The position numbers and the translations under genes were made by a program. Below, in pieces: positions 43,364 to 55,300 of a DNA stretch of 64,000 nt (position 1 is the stretch's first letter; the number at the start of each line of letters is the position of its first letter). The DNA comes from Stenocarpella maydis (lineage: Eukaryota; Ascomycota; Sordariomycetes; Diaporthales; Diaporthaceae), in the NCBI GenBank assembly GCA_002270565.1, contig NQMI01000132.1, forward strand, positions 66,482-130,481. The letters are read 5' to 3'. The notes beneath the pieces were generated by a model. It worked only from the letters and a program-made list of their open reading frames with translations. It was not told the DNA's origin and did no database searches.

Positions 43364-45638
43364 CTACGCCCCCGGCTGGTCCACGTCCATCACGCCGGCG
43401 GCAGCGTCCGCACCCCCTTCCCCATCCACAGCCCTCGTGGCATAGGCAGCGACGGCCCACACGGCCTTCATGGCCTCGACCCTGTCCTCGGGGACGAAGA
43501 AGTCGAACCACCGCGTCCGCAACACCGCGAGCTCGCCCCAGTCCCTGCCTCGCGGGGTCGGCGCGCCGTCCAGCACCTGCAGCAGGCGGTCGGGCACCCT
43601 GACGCGCAGGAGCGAGATGTGGTGGAACAGCGACGAGACGACAAAGACATCGTCATAGTCGCCCGCCCCGCGCCGCCGCCCCACAGGCGTGTACCGCGTC
43701 TTGGGGTCCCAGTGCAATGCGGGCGGCCGCACCATCCTGTAGGCGTCGTACACCGCGAGGCCCTTCCTGGGGCGCTTGGGCTGCGGCTGCTGCGGCTGCT
43801 GGCCCGGGGCGGTCCTCGACGACGACTTCCTCGGGGGTGGCAGCATGTACTGCCGCGGATTTACGACGGGGCCATGGGGCGCGGACGGCACGGCGCCGGG
43901 GTCGCCCTCGGCCGCCACAGACCGCCACGGGTCAACAGGCCGTTCGTCCTTGTCGCCCAGCAGCACGGCCGACGCGTCCTTGGCCTCGAGGGCCTCGGCC
44001 TCCTTGCCGATGGGCCCGCCCGGCCCGCCTCCCCAGCGCGGCCTCGTCGTCCACCACGCGTCCTTGCCGGGGCGCACCTCGGTGCGGCCCTCGCGCGCCC
44101 TGTGCTGGGCCGTGATCAGGGCCGCGATGACCTCCCTCGCGAGGTCGATGACGGACTCGCGCTCGCGCCCGTGCGGCGGGAAGACGGTGGTGTGCCGCGG
44201 GCTGACCGCCGCTATGGGGCCCTCGATGATGCCGCGCTTGGCGGACTCGCGATCCGTGGGCAGGCGGAAGATGAAGTTGCAGCCAGACGAGAAGTACGTG
44301 TGACGTCGGGGCTGTGCCGGGGCGGATTTGATGAACAGGCGTGGCTCCTGCCGCGATATGACATTACAAGAGAAATCGTAGATGATCAGCTTGAGGAAGG
44401 ACGCAAGTAGCTGGGTGCGATACTGGGCCGGCATGACACTGCCGGTACTCGTCCGATACCAGCCGCGATTATCCTCGCCGCCCTCCTCAGGAGGCTTGTG
44501 CCTCGTTGGCTCCGCGGGCTTCGGTTTCGACGTATCATCCCAAAAACCAGTCAGGGACTCGAGGTGACGGAAGAACTCGTGGCAGTAACCAAGCTTGACA
44601 TTCTGCTCCCCGGGCTTGGGGGCGACCCTCCTCACGGGGCGGAAGGCCCTCTCGTTGTCGGTGCAGAGGCCCTGCCGGAGATCGACGTACTTGGACGGCC
44701 CGGGCGCGAGCCTACCATCTTCCAATTTTGGACGGTACTCGGAGTCACAATTGTGTGCCTCGTCACGAGACAGAGTGTCCCACCTATCAAAGTCTGGAAG
44801 GCACGAATGCTCTGGCACGAGGTCGGTGAGTGGGACGTCTGCGGTCACATGCACACCGAGGGCCTCGAGATGGGCGACGTCGACCTGGTCGGGCGGGCGT
44901 ACCAGGGTCTGCAGGATGGACGTCAGATGGGGTGCCGGCGCATCTGCCGAGTCACTGGGCGCACCTGATCGGCCCTCGGAAGCCCTTGGCCGGCATTGCG
45001 GAAGGGCGACGGGCGTGGGATCTGGAACATGCTTGGGCGGGCCCTCGGGCGGCGGAGGCACCGGGCCAACTTTGAGGTCACTCAGTCAGCCGGAAGAGCA
45101 AAATTGCGGCATGGCAGCAAGAAGGGGGGGGGGGAAGTGAGGTGGCAAGCAGACGTGAGCGAGGCGGACGAGTGACGCACACAAGAAACGGGCATCCTAG
45201 GGCTCCCGAGGCTGGAGTGTGGCATGGTGCAGGGTCGATCATACAGTGTCAAGCAGTACAAGAGGTTGAAACTCCCGAGCCGCTACACTACCGCCGCGGC
45301 TTGACGAGATGCTTGACTTTTCGGATGTAGCTGTGACCACAAGATGCCGGTGCGATGTGCGGAGTGCCTGGCGCTTGGTACTTGCATCCTCGACATGGAG
45401 TTCGTCTGAAGACGAGCAGGGCAGGGACGACAGCGGGGCGACAGACTGTGATGTCTTGGCCGGTGAACTATACCATGCAGCTGCCACACCATATCAAGGC
45501 ATACGACATGTATGCCCAGATACAAGGTAGTCCAGGTAGAGAAGGAAGGGAAAGAGGTGGGACAACCGACAACTGACAAGTGACGACTAAGCCCCGAAGG
45601 CTATAAAACTTACTGATGTGTGAGAGACTGCCAAACAT
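43364..45638 (-). CDS. Hypothetical protein, ~570 residues
   Basis: One long exon, open from about 45084 to 43364 (TGA), has no ATG near its start. The upstream edge looks like an intron end (CTGAC ... tcaaag). A candidate first exon is 45638-45614 (MFGSLSHI, donor gtaagt). Its phase fits the acceptor at about 45085 and gives MFGSLSHI-I-GPVPPPPEGP. The intron would be about 530 nt, so this is tentative. Recognisable features are absent: there are Pro-rich ends, HEFFRHLESLTGFWDDTSKP, a central LASFLKLIIYDFSCN, and a conserved-looking C-terminal part (DDVFVVSSLFHHISLLRVRV, RTRWFDFFVPEDRVEAMKAV). No signal peptide or membrane span. The codon choice and length argue for a real gene. The function is unknown. 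Confidence 0.65.
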
Positions 45639-47099
45639 GATGTTCTGTTTGGCCTTCCCCAGAGGAGTACGGGGTCGGGGGTGACAGGCGGTTGGGGGAG
45701 GGACAAGAGGCAATTCGGGGCCAGAGCTAGCTTAGACCCGGTGCCAGATGGGGCGCGGCCTCATAGGGCGGCGCGATGACGGGCGCAGAGGTCCGGAGGA
45801 TGTGATCGACACGATCAGCCCGACTCAAACACGGTGCTGGCCTTCCGATGGTAGACGAGGTGGTCAGCTGCCAGTCTCGTCGCCAACGCGCTGATCAGAC
45901 CAAGCAGGGTCCAACGGTGGGCGGAAGAGAGATGTTGGATGATGGTGGTGATGATTGACGGAAGCCAGATGTCGAGCGAGGCCGTCAGGAGCTGGGCAGG
46001 ACCTCTCGAGTTGTCGGCTTGTTCTCGAGGCGCCTCAGAGGCAGGCAGGCTCGCAGGGTGGAGGTCCCTCTGTCTGCAGGGCGTGGCCGTGGTCAAGCCA
46101 TCACTCAGCTCAACTGGCAAGGAGGTGCCACGGCAAACACGGGGGTGCGCCAAGCCAAGGCGAGGCGAGGCAGGCAGTGAGCGGGTGATTGAATGCCACA
46201 CGCGACACATTGCACCCGCACCTGCACGAACAGGGAGCCCAAGCTCAGTACGCGCGGGAAGTCGACCCCCCCTGCCATCCATGGAACGTGGCTGCGCGGC
46301 TGGCTTGGTGTAGATAGAGCTCGTTCACAGTCACCAGCCAGCAGCACTTGGTGGATAGAAGGTTTTGGCCCGGTGCTTGTCCATCATCAGTCAACAGGGC
46401 AGGCCCTGAAAAGAACCCTGAGGGTAACGTCAGGGGGAGGGTGCCTTGCAGTTCATCACGATTATGCGGTTCGTCCTGGTCGCAGGATTCGTGACCCCGG
46501 GTCCGTGTCCGATTCCGAACCCGAACCCTCAGGTGTTGGTCACATATGCAAGCCGCTGCAAGCACCGTGTAGTCCATCACACAAGGAGGCAGGGATACAA
46601 CACACCACCCTCTGGTGCTTCTTCCAATGGGAGAGCACGCATTGAACCAGGCAGCTCCCTTCTTGTCAGCCGCGCCCATGTGGCACTCGAAATCTGAGTG
46701 CCGATAAGGTTGTACGTTGTATGTGTCCATGCGGCATTACAAGTTTACCAGCGGCACGGGACCTGCACCGCACGGCAGCAAATGCGACAGCCGACCCGGC
46801 CATTTAAGCCCGGGCGTCGAGGCGGGGGAGTAGGAAACGAACAAACTAAACCTTGACGCGTACTTTTGCCAGGTTGACAGGCTTGCAGGTGAGACTCGGA
46901 AGGTCCTGGCATCTGCTCCGTTCAGTGTGATGTGCGGTGGATCCTGGGGGCCGGAAGCCGGTTGATCTCTTTGGTTCTACTACACAGCCAGACAACGGCC
47001 TGGCTGCGAACCGTGGTGATGGTCTCACCCCAACACGGCGCATCACCACCTGCAGGCAGTCCGTGGCTGGCGCGGGGTGACGACCGTTGACTGCTCACT

Positions 47100-47100
<1 letters not shown>

Positions 47101-47130
<30 letters not shown>
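47101..47130. repeat. (CAGC)n microsatellite
   Basis: Seven perfect tetranucleotide copies. Confidence 0.9.
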
Positions 47131-48530
47131 ATCGGTCTGCTCGCCCGGCCACATTTCCGTCTTATCATCATCATCAGTCTCAGTCAGTCGGGTCTGGCCA
47201 AGTGGTCGAGTCGTACTCAGACGCCATTGATTCAACGGCGACGGCGACCAGACGCCAGTGGTCTGCGTGGCAAGTCCGGATGACTGACGGGTGAGTAATA
47301 GGGCTGGCCAGTAGGGCCATTCTCTGCCATGATCTGCGGCGAGAACGGACACTTGGGCGAGTGAGAGGCACCCAGCCGTCTGATTTCGGGCCTGCCTTCT
47401 GGAAATCCTCTCATCTTTTTGAGGCTGTGGCCCTGAGGGTCATAGGGAGCCAAGAGGAAAGGGGGCGTTGGCATTGGGCGGGAGAAGGCGAGCTGCATCT
47501 AGTGCGTAACACGTATCGTGTCAAGCCAAGTCTGTGTTGGCGAGCAGAGGATCGGATGGGGGTTACCGCGTGATGACCCCGGGGCTGATCTGTCCGCTCT
47601 CAGACTGGAAATCTGCCAAGTGGCTGTGTTTATGTGCCGGCTGAGACGCCGACTTGTAAGCCAACATCAGAGTCCGCGGCGTTTTGTTTGTCGCACCTCC
47701 AAGTCCAGGACGAGGCAGCACGCACGGTCCATCCGATATGAACAGCAACGGGCGGCCCGGAGTAGATGAGCAGGCGGATTGTAGACGAGGCGGACCTCAT
47801 GGCAGCGGCCTTTCGGTGCCTTTGTGAGTGATGGCAGAGGTGTGTGGCTTGGGTGTAGACGAGGCCGTGGCCGTTGCCGATGCCGACGGCGCACTTGCTA
47901 TAGAGTACACCGTGTACATACATAGTAGTGCATAGATGAGTCGGCATATTCGGGCCAAGTGGGAGGGGTGGCACGGTGCTAGCCCAGAAGAGGCGGCTGA
48001 AACCTAAAACATCATCCACCTCTTGCCCGACTGTTTCATGGGCACGCGCCGCTCCCTGCACTCTGCTCGCTCCCAGCCGTGGTCTGCAATAACAAGGACG
48101 CAGGATGCAGTGCGACATGGCATTTTTGTGCAAAAAGGAGGCATGTTGGCATTGGACGAGTTGGGCGTGGACACGGTGTGTGCTGCGGTATTGAGCCCTT
48201 GCAAGTGTTGTATCACGAGGGCGACCTTGCCGTTTTGACGAGACGGGATGGGAGAGACGCCGCAGTGGCTAGAAAGCCACATGCATGGCAGAAGGACCAA
48301 AACGGCTTTCGTCCAAACCATGGCGTTGAGTACTAACTACTCCTGTATGTACGTAGCATGTACACCAAGGTGCTCAGCATGGCGGCAGGGAGATTGCATC
48401 AACGAACCAAGCACTCAGCAGCAGACAAACCTGAGGCCCTGGCACACCCTGTCCCTGGGGAATCCATCCGTGCAGTGGCGTATGGGATGTAGGTACATAT
48501 AAGCATAATTGAACAGTATACATTGTAAGG

Positions 48531-48582
48531 TATAGCATAGCATGGCATAGCATGGCATAGCATAGCATAGCATAGCATAGCA
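48531..48582. repeat. (CATAG/CATGG)n pentanucleotide microsatellite
   Basis: About ten five-base units: CATAG, with CATGG variants in its first half. Confidence 0.9.
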
Positions 48583-49365
48583 GGCCAGGCAGGCAATGGT
48601 GAACACTAGTTGGTGGACGAGAGGGCGGCAGCGAGATCGACAAAGATGTATACTCCACCCCCCTGCTAAGATGGTGCAAAACGTGTCGCAGGACAAGCAT
48701 CAAAGCGCCACACTCTACTACGGTACGTACCCCCCGCCAAGCAACCACGCGAGGAGCGACACCTGCACAGAAGACTGACGCATCGGGAAGGACGACTAGA
48801 CTCGGCCAATCCCCGCCTCGTCCGCTTCTACCTCAAACACCACCGTCGCTAGCCCTCGCTCAGCCGGGTCCAGGCCGCCGCCCAGCACCAGAGCCCACCA
48901 TCAGAGGGCCTCAACGGCCTGCACACACGAACGACATCGTGCCGCCTGCTGCCCCCCACCCATGCCTGAATACCACGACCCCGAACCGGCGGACCCACCT
49001 CTCTTGTTTCGACGATGCCCATGCCGCGCTTCTGCCATGCTCCTCTTTGCTCGGCACCGGATCCTCAACCCCAGAGGAAACCCAGGGGACCCTCCACCTG
49101 TTGCCGTGTGACACCTCACTCTCCTGTTTTCTTCCTCTCTTCCGTCGTGCTCCTTGTCTGCCATGCCAGCCCTGCCTCTCCCGGCCCTGTCGCAGGTTTC
49201 CCTCCACGGTTTGGTTTGATCTGAATCTGCTCCTTCTCAAACATCTGGCGCCCAAATTCGCCTCTGCCCGTCCAACAAAACCACTCGACACCCTCGCCCG
49301 TCTCGGCCGCACGCCTGTCTGCCTGTCTCGTCAGCCTCTCCCGCCCACGTTGCACACCCACGGCG

Positions 49366-49421
49366 TCGACGACGACGACGACGACGACGACACCGACGAC
49401 ACCGACGACACCGACGACGAC
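49366..49421. repeat. (GAC)n / GACACC microsatellite
   Basis: A pure GAC run, then three GACACC-type units, in the leader region of the mucin-like gene. Confidence 0.85.
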
Positions 49422-49647
49422 AATCAAGGACGCTCGCACTCCTCGAACAGCCCGCGCCATCTCCTGAATGAATCTGAACCGACTTTGATGGCCCGAGAGG
49501 CCTGCGTCTTCACTTCTTCCACCCCCCTTTGAGAGGGGGTTTTCTCCTGTTGTACAGTGAGAAGTTTACTTTCGACCCCATTTTTTTGCGACTGGAATCG
49601 CCCATCATAGACGCCTACAAACGGGGCCTTCGGATATCATCATCACC

Positions 49648-51894
49648 ATGTCGACGAGTCCTAACTTCCCCACCCAGGGGACATTCGTCACCACCCTCAA
49701 CGGGAAGAGGTGTACGGCTGTGCCGAGATCTATCAGCAGCAGCACCCAGACGAGCACCACAACAAGTACGAGTTCTTCATCGTCTTCGTCAGGGTCCTCG
49801 TCTTCGTCCTCCTCTTCTTCGTCGAGTTCGCCGCCGCCGCCGCCGCCGCCGCCTGTAGTATCTACACCGGCTCCGGCCTCGCAGCCGCAAGTGCTGGTGC
49901 CGCCACCTCAGGTGGTGGCGACGACCTCCGCCGCGCCGGTCGTCGTTGCGCCGCCGCCTGCCGTTGTGACACCCTCAACGTCAATACCACAGCCCCCTCC
50001 CCCTGTCAGCTCTAGCTCGGTCTCTAGCTCCGACACGATAGAATCAATACCTTCGGTAGCGGTTGCGCCACTACCACAGGCGAGTGTAGCTGACACCAGC
50101 GTCCCAGCGGTCCCGGCCCCTGAGTCGACCTCAGTCGCGGCGGTGCCTACCACGCCGGCAGCAGTGCCCACCACGCTGTCAGCGGTACCCACCACGCCGT
50201 CATCGGTACCCACCACGCCGGCAGCCGCGCCGACTACGCCGGCAGCCGCGCCCACGCCTTCAGCGGTAGACACGTCTGCCGCCGTGGCAGCACCACCACC
50301 GCAGAGCGAGTTTGTTCCATCCGATATCACGTCCTCTGCGGCGCCTTTGACGACGATAGGTGCTGGATCTGGGACGGCAGCAAACAACCCACAGGCACCA
50401 GATGCTGCTGAAAGCACGGCTAGCGTGAGCGTCGTCCCGGTCGGTGCAAACGTCGGCGGACCGGGCCGCAGTGGCTCTGGCTCAACTATCGCCGTGGCAG
50501 GCGGCGTGGTCGGTGGCGTGGCAATCATCAGTCTAGTCGCCTTTTTGATATGGTTCTGGAGGAGACGAATGCTAAGAAAGCGGCGGAGCACGCTACTCAC
50601 ACCACTGTCCGTCGATCCACGATTTGGGAGGGACCAGCAAGGAGGATATCTCATCGAGAATGGCAGCATCGGGCCTACCCCCCGGTCCACCAAGGTCAAG
50701 GTCGCCCTGAGGGCACAGTACAGCCGTGTGCGCGGCCGCATCGCGCGGAGCGGCAGCATTCGCAGCATCTCGAGCACAAATAGCGGGCGCAGTGTTGATA
50801 TGAACAGGGGAAACTCTCAGTTCATGGACGCCTCACCCGGTGGCGACAGGGGCCGGAAGAATTCGTCGGTCCTGCCACCAAATGACGGGGACAAGTTGTC
50901 TTTCAAGGACCGGGTCACGGCCATCTGGTCCAAGCTCAGGGGGCCCAAGATGCGTGACCCCGGTTGGAACGAGAACAAGAATGACATATTTGCTGCCCGC
51001 GGACTGGGTGGCAGTATGAAGGAGAAGGAGAACCCGAGGACAAGGCCCGTGACAAATAAGCCCGATTTCCTCACCCTGCTCAACATGGACGACAAAGAAT
51101 TGGACCGCGAGGCCCAGAGACGCCGGATGTCACGGACACGCGGTGGCAGCGACTCGTCGCTGCAGGGTGGCCTGAACCTGAACTTCGGCCAGGACCCTTT
51201 CAGCGACGTGAACGCCATCACTAGCAACACTGCCAAACCGGCTCCGTTCCTCGTCTCAGGCGCCAACAACCCCTTCTCTGATGCAAACGCGATACCAGGA
51301 CCCACATATGCCCCTCAATCGTCCTCTTATATTGCCGACATCCGACGCTCAAGGGGCCAATCGGTGGGCACAACCATCGATTTGAACCAGGTCATGGATC
51401 TAAGAGTTGTCAACGGGGTCTCCCGGCCGCCCAGTGGAGCAACCACACGGCCGGGTGGCTACGAATCGACCATGTACATGCGCGAGAGCGCTGCGAGCTT
51501 CGAAAGCTTCAACACCAGGCGCAACAAGTTTCGGTCCGACCCCTTCGACCTGGAGCCGCTGTCACAGGGCGGCTCGAGCACCTTTGACCGGTCTGCGGTG
51601 CCGTCGAGCACCTTCTCCACCGTCGGCAGCGGCACTATCCCGATCGGACACCACAAGTCAGGCGTCAGCCTAGGCGGTAGATCCGCCGCCGGGGACGACG
51701 TCATCCGGAAGCCATTGCGCGCCGCGCACGTCAGGGAGAACAGCCTGGGCAGTTCCAAGTACACCAGCGGCGTAAGCGAGGGCAGCATGGACGACTGGAG
51801 TGATCCAGGCCCCGATGTCGGCTCGCGGGCCGTCTACACCGGGAACAGCCGCAGGACTAGCCAGAGCAGTGTGAGGATGGGTTATGCTTTATGA
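49648..51894 (+). CDS. Mucin-like single-pass membrane protein, 748 residues
   Basis: A single exon. Residues 1-270 are Ser/Thr/Pro/Ala/Val-rich with a poly-Ser block, a run of eight Pro, and tandem short units of the type AVPTTPAAVPTTLS, which look heavily O-glycosylated. One membrane span lies near residues 280-305 (IAVAGGVVGGVAIISLVAFL), followed at once by basic residues (WRRRMLRKRR). The remaining 440 residues are polar, Ser/Arg-rich and probably cytosolic, with repeated Asn-Pro-Phe words (FGQDPFSD, GANNPFSDAN). This layout is that of Wsc/Mid2-like wall sensors or related fungal surface proteins. There is, however, no cleavable signal peptide and almost no cysteine in the outer part, so it would have to insert by its internal span. 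Confidence 0.75.
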   Translation: MSTSPNFPTQGTFVTTLNGKRCTAVPRSISSSTQTSTTTSTSSSSSSSGSSSSSSSSSSSSPPPPPPPPVVSTPAPASQPQVLVPPPQVVATTSAAPVVVAPPPAVVTPSTSIPQPPPPVSSSSVSSSDTIESIPSVAVAPLPQASVADTSVPAVPAPESTSVAAVPTTPAAVPTTLSAVPTTPSSVPTTPAAAPTTPAAAPTPSAVDTSAAVAAPPPQSEFVPSDITSSAAPLTTIGAGSGTAANNPQAPDAAESTASVSVVPVGANVGGPGRSGSGSTIAVAGGVVGGVAIISLVAFLIWFWRRRMLRKRRSTLLTPLSVDPRFGRDQQGGYLIENGSIGPTPRSTKVKVALRAQYSRVRGRIARSGSIRSISSTNSGRSVDMNRGNSQFMDASPGGDRGRKNSSVLPPNDGDKLSFKDRVTAIWSKLRGPKMRDPGWNENKNDIFAARGLGGSMKEKENPRTRPVTNKPDFLTLLNMDDKELDREAQRRRMSRTRGGSDSSLQGGLNLNFGQDPFSDVNAITSNTAKPAPFLVSGANNPFSDANAIPGPTYAPQSSSYIADIRRSRGQSVGTTIDLNQVMDLRVVNGVSRPPSGATTRPGGYESTMYMRESAASFESFNTRRNKFRSDPFDLEPLSQGGSSTFDRSAVPSSTFSTVGSGTIPIGHHKSGVSLGGRSAAGDDVIRKPLRAAHVRENSLGSSKYTSGVSEGSMDDWSDPGPDVGSRAVYTGNSRRTSQSSVRMGYAL

Positions 51895-53227
51895 TGATTT
51901 TCCTTGCCTACCGCCACCACCTACCATTATACCATTAGTGTACTTTTCCTCTCTTGTCTTTTGATATCCAACTACCCTATCCACATGCATCCTACGAGAC
52001 ACATGACCACGCAACCAGCAAACCAAAATTACTGTACATATCACACATCTCGCCACCGCCGGAGGTGGCTGGGCGACCACCGGGGGGTCAGCGGTTGCAC
52101 GGAAGGAAAGGAAAAGTGACGATCCGCGCAGGCCGGCGTTCGGATCATCTGAGGCAATCCTTGAGGGTCGGGCGGGAGACACGCGAGAAAAGGGAGGGGG
52201 AGGGGTTGTCTGGGGAGCTCGCCGAGAAAAGAGAGAGCCCAAGCCATGACAAAGTGCGGGAGCGCGCCATCTAATTAGATCGAGTCCCCGAGTACATGTA
52301 TCGATAAGTGACAGCTGGTATATACATGGCACACCTACTCCAACAAGCGCGTAAATACAACCAAGAAAAAGGGATTCGTACGAGAGCTCGTCGGGAGTGG
52401 CGAGGACGGGGGGGTGCTCGCCCTGCCCCCCCTCGAGACTGGCGTGGGATTGAATTCAATAATGTTAGTGCCCTAAACGAGAAAAATGTGTGCCTCCTCG
52501 GAGTTGTTCGTGACAAAATTCGCCGGCTCAATCTTGGATTCTAGTGTTATTCTGGGCACTGGCCACATCCATTCTCTTGTGCACGACCAGGATGCTGATT
52601 CGTAGTGCAATATAGCCGGCCAAACCGAACTTCTCGAACCACCAAAACAACCGTGTCAGTAGACGTACTATTTATCCTCCTCGCACAACGTGTGGGTGGC
52701 GAGACTCATAGCAAATGGCGTCATTTCAGATCACTTGCCATTACAGACCACCCGATGAAGGATTCGTAAGTCCGGCTAGGCGGGAGAGCCCATTACGTTC
52801 ATCCGTCTATGTCTCGCTAATGCTCAACATTACCCTGCGTGTCTACAAAAAAGACACCCCTCTACCCAAAATCCTACTGGCTCTCACAGCCATCAGATCT
52901 AACGAACGCGTCTCATATCCAAGAGGGGTATCATGCCGGCCCCAACACTCGTGTATAATACACCCCGGGCCATCATTTGCTGACCCTAGGTCCCCTGTCA
53001 AATCATCCCTTGTAAATGCTGGCAACAGTCGGCTTTGGGGGTATAAATTGGGTATCATGGGCGATAAGACTCCAAAGATTAATGAAAGGAGAAGAAAAGA
53101 AATGGAAGATCCAAAAACTCTGCGCATTGGGATGGTGGAGGCTGAATCCGGCGCAGTAGTCCTCCCGGTCCGCGCCGTCCACTACATCACCACCGCGTAG
53201 CGGTTATATCATGCTGCTAGTGGCATT
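51895..53227. other. Intergenic, convergent 3' ends
   Basis: The frame at 52715-53200 (+) has no recognisable domain and lies in the 3' flank of the next gene. No gene called. Confidence 0.55.
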
Positions 53228-55276
53228 TCACGCCGAGTAGTATTTCCGAACTGTCGTCGGCTTGCCAAGTTCCTTGCGTACGGCCCAGCCCTTGATGGCG
53301 ATTAGGATTATCTCCCACGCCATGAAGACGCCGATCAGGCCCATGGTCACGGTATACATAAACATGGCATCCAGGTTCTGGTTAATCATGCCCCGGACGG
53401 TGTCGCCGCTCGAGGCCATGAAGATGATGCCACCCGCCATCAGCCCGAAGCTGGTGAGGAGCTCCGTCGGCGGGCGCGAGGGCAGGACCGACGTAGGCGG
53501 CTTGAGGTACGTGAGCACGTACGAGAAGCCGCGGGCGAAGGAGGCGCCCGTCAGGAGGTTTCCCCACTGCTTGTGCACCATGGAGCTGATCATGGTCTGC
53601 TGCGTGTGGCTGGACATCATGATGCCCAGCAGGAGGATCACGAGGGCTGGGATGGGGTTCATGGAAAAATTATAAGTGCGTGGCTCCTCGAGGACCGTCT
53701 CGCGCTCCTCGTCCAAGGAATCATGAGTAGCCTCGAAGACGGTGGTGTTCAGCAGGTCGCGAATGCTTGTGGATTCGATCAACATTCCACACTGGAGTAC
53801 AAGCGGTTAGCGGCCTCCGGGTTGGTGCAGTAGCGCGTGGCGGTTAGGGTGATGAGGCTCCGGGGAGGGATGACTACTTACCAGACCACCTCCGATGAAA
53901 AGCACCGTGATCGAGATATGTTCGAGGTCTTCAAAGGTCCACTCGCCTCCCCATCCGCCAAGATGTTCAAGGAAGATGTTGGTTGACCCATAAGTGAAGA
54001 TGAGAGCGCTCTCGACGAACTCGGCGGATGGCGTCCATCGGCCGCTGGCGGACTTTGGTTTCACATTCCATGCCTGTGCCACGTCCCGCAACGTCAGTAT
54101 TCAGCTGCAACACAAAGAATTGAACGCAGCCTGCCGGTTGCAGCAACAGGGATGCAAACTTACCCATCCAAGCTCACCGAAGCTACCACACCACCTTCCG
54201 AGAGTGAAGATGCCCAGCCAGAAGAAGATTCCGCCCTTGATCCAATGCGCGAGGCCCGTGAAGATCTGGCTCCCTTCGAAGAATCGGCCGTAGGTAATTA
54301 CACCAGTGCACAGCGCTACAAAGCCCAAGATCATGCTTGTGCGATCCACGACATTGTAAGCAAGAAGCAGGACCTTCCACGCGCGCGACGAGATCTTGCT
54401 ACCGGCCTTGGTCGCAAATTTTCGGATCGCGCCGCCTTGCTGCACGGCGGGCAGATCAGCATCGGCTTCGAGGCTGTCGTCTTCGTCCTGGAACGTCTTG
54501 TGCGCCGTTTGAGCGCCGGGGCTCGCTAGCGCGTCCGCAGTGAACGAGGAGGACGAGCTCCTCAGAGACTGAGGCCGGGACGCTGTGCCGTGGCCGCTAT
54601 CGTCTGAGTGGCGGTGCACGGCGCTGTAGAGCGAGCTGTGCAGGAGGTGGTGCTCGTCCATTGCACTCCGCGAAATAGGCAGGAAGCCCTGGCGCTCCGC
54701 GGTGTTGAGCGCACTGTCACTCTTGTTACTGAAGGCGCCAGCCAGGCGGCCGAACAGGCTGACCAAGACGTGGACGGAGAGAATCCAGGTCAGGACCCAG
54801 CCCAGCTTGTGGTGCGCATTATGGGGGTATAGGTCGGGGGTTTTGGCATTGTAGATGGTGCTGAAGAGGACCCCGAGGGCGTTGACGGCGAGGAAGGCGA
54901 ACTGCGTCGGAAGGGTGTATCGTGATCGAGCGAGAGAGAACATGGTCGCTGTTGTACGTAGCGTCAGTATGGAACAAGCTTGTACGTAATGCGCGTCGCG
55001 GCGAGGCTCACCCAAAGGCAGCACGAAGACCCAGCCCAAGACCATCAGCGCAATGTGGGAAAGCAGAACTCCCCTGTGCTCCGGGTGGCCGTAGTAGTTG
55101 GGCGGGTACTCCGGAGCAGGGCTCTCCGCCTCGTGAGCGCTCATGTCCAGGGCTCCGTCCATGTCGCCCTCCATGTTCATGCCCTCATCTCCATGCGCCA
55201 GCACGGCAGGGAGCAAAGCTCCCAGAACCGCAGCTGTAGCAAGCAGGCGGAGGGCTGGTCTCGCGGCCGGCCGCAT
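53228..55276 (-). CDS. YTP1-like integral membrane protein
   Basis: Four exons, 55276-55012, 54948-54164, 54073-53882 and 53791-53228, phases 1, 0 and 0, give 601 residues. The start at 55276 gives a clear signal peptide (MRPAARPALRLLATAAVLGA...AVLA/HGD). A His/Met/Asp-rich stretch follows (HGDEGMNMEGDMDGALDMSA), of the kind seen near metal sites. The N-terminal DUF2427-like membrane part has PEHRGVLLSHIALMVLGWVF and LYPHNAHHKLGWVLTWILSV. A polar loop of about 120 residues separates it from the Ytp1 domain (WKVLLLAYNVVDRTSMILGF, EDLEHISITVLFIGGGL, MNPIPALVILLLGIMMSSHT). The protein would have about 12 spans. Function of the family is unknown; yeast YTP1 was described only as similar to electron-transport membrane proteins. 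An ATG at 55300 is also in frame. Confidence 0.88.
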
Positions 55277-55300
55277 TCGGTCTGGTCCTGGGAGTGGCAC

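Larger units (their letters stand above)
45639..49647. other. 4-kb intergenic region with simple repeats
   Basis: No gene supported. It holds CAGC repeats (47101-47130), CATAG/CATGG repeats (48531-48582) and a GAC microsatellite (49366-49421) just upstream of the next gene, whose promoter and leader occupy the right end. Confidence 0.55.

Noticed and set aside
43307..44410. 367-codon + strand frame
   Set aside because: Antisense of the hypothetical gene at 43364-45638; composition dominated by Arg/Gly/Pro/His from the opposite-strand codons.
48531..48582. CRISPR-like regular repeat
   Set aside because: Plain five-base microsatellite without spacers, in a eukaryotic genome; no CRISPR array anywhere in the window.
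52715..53200. 161-codon + strand frame
   Set aside because: Lies in the 3' flank of the YTP1-like gene; no domain; likely chance.
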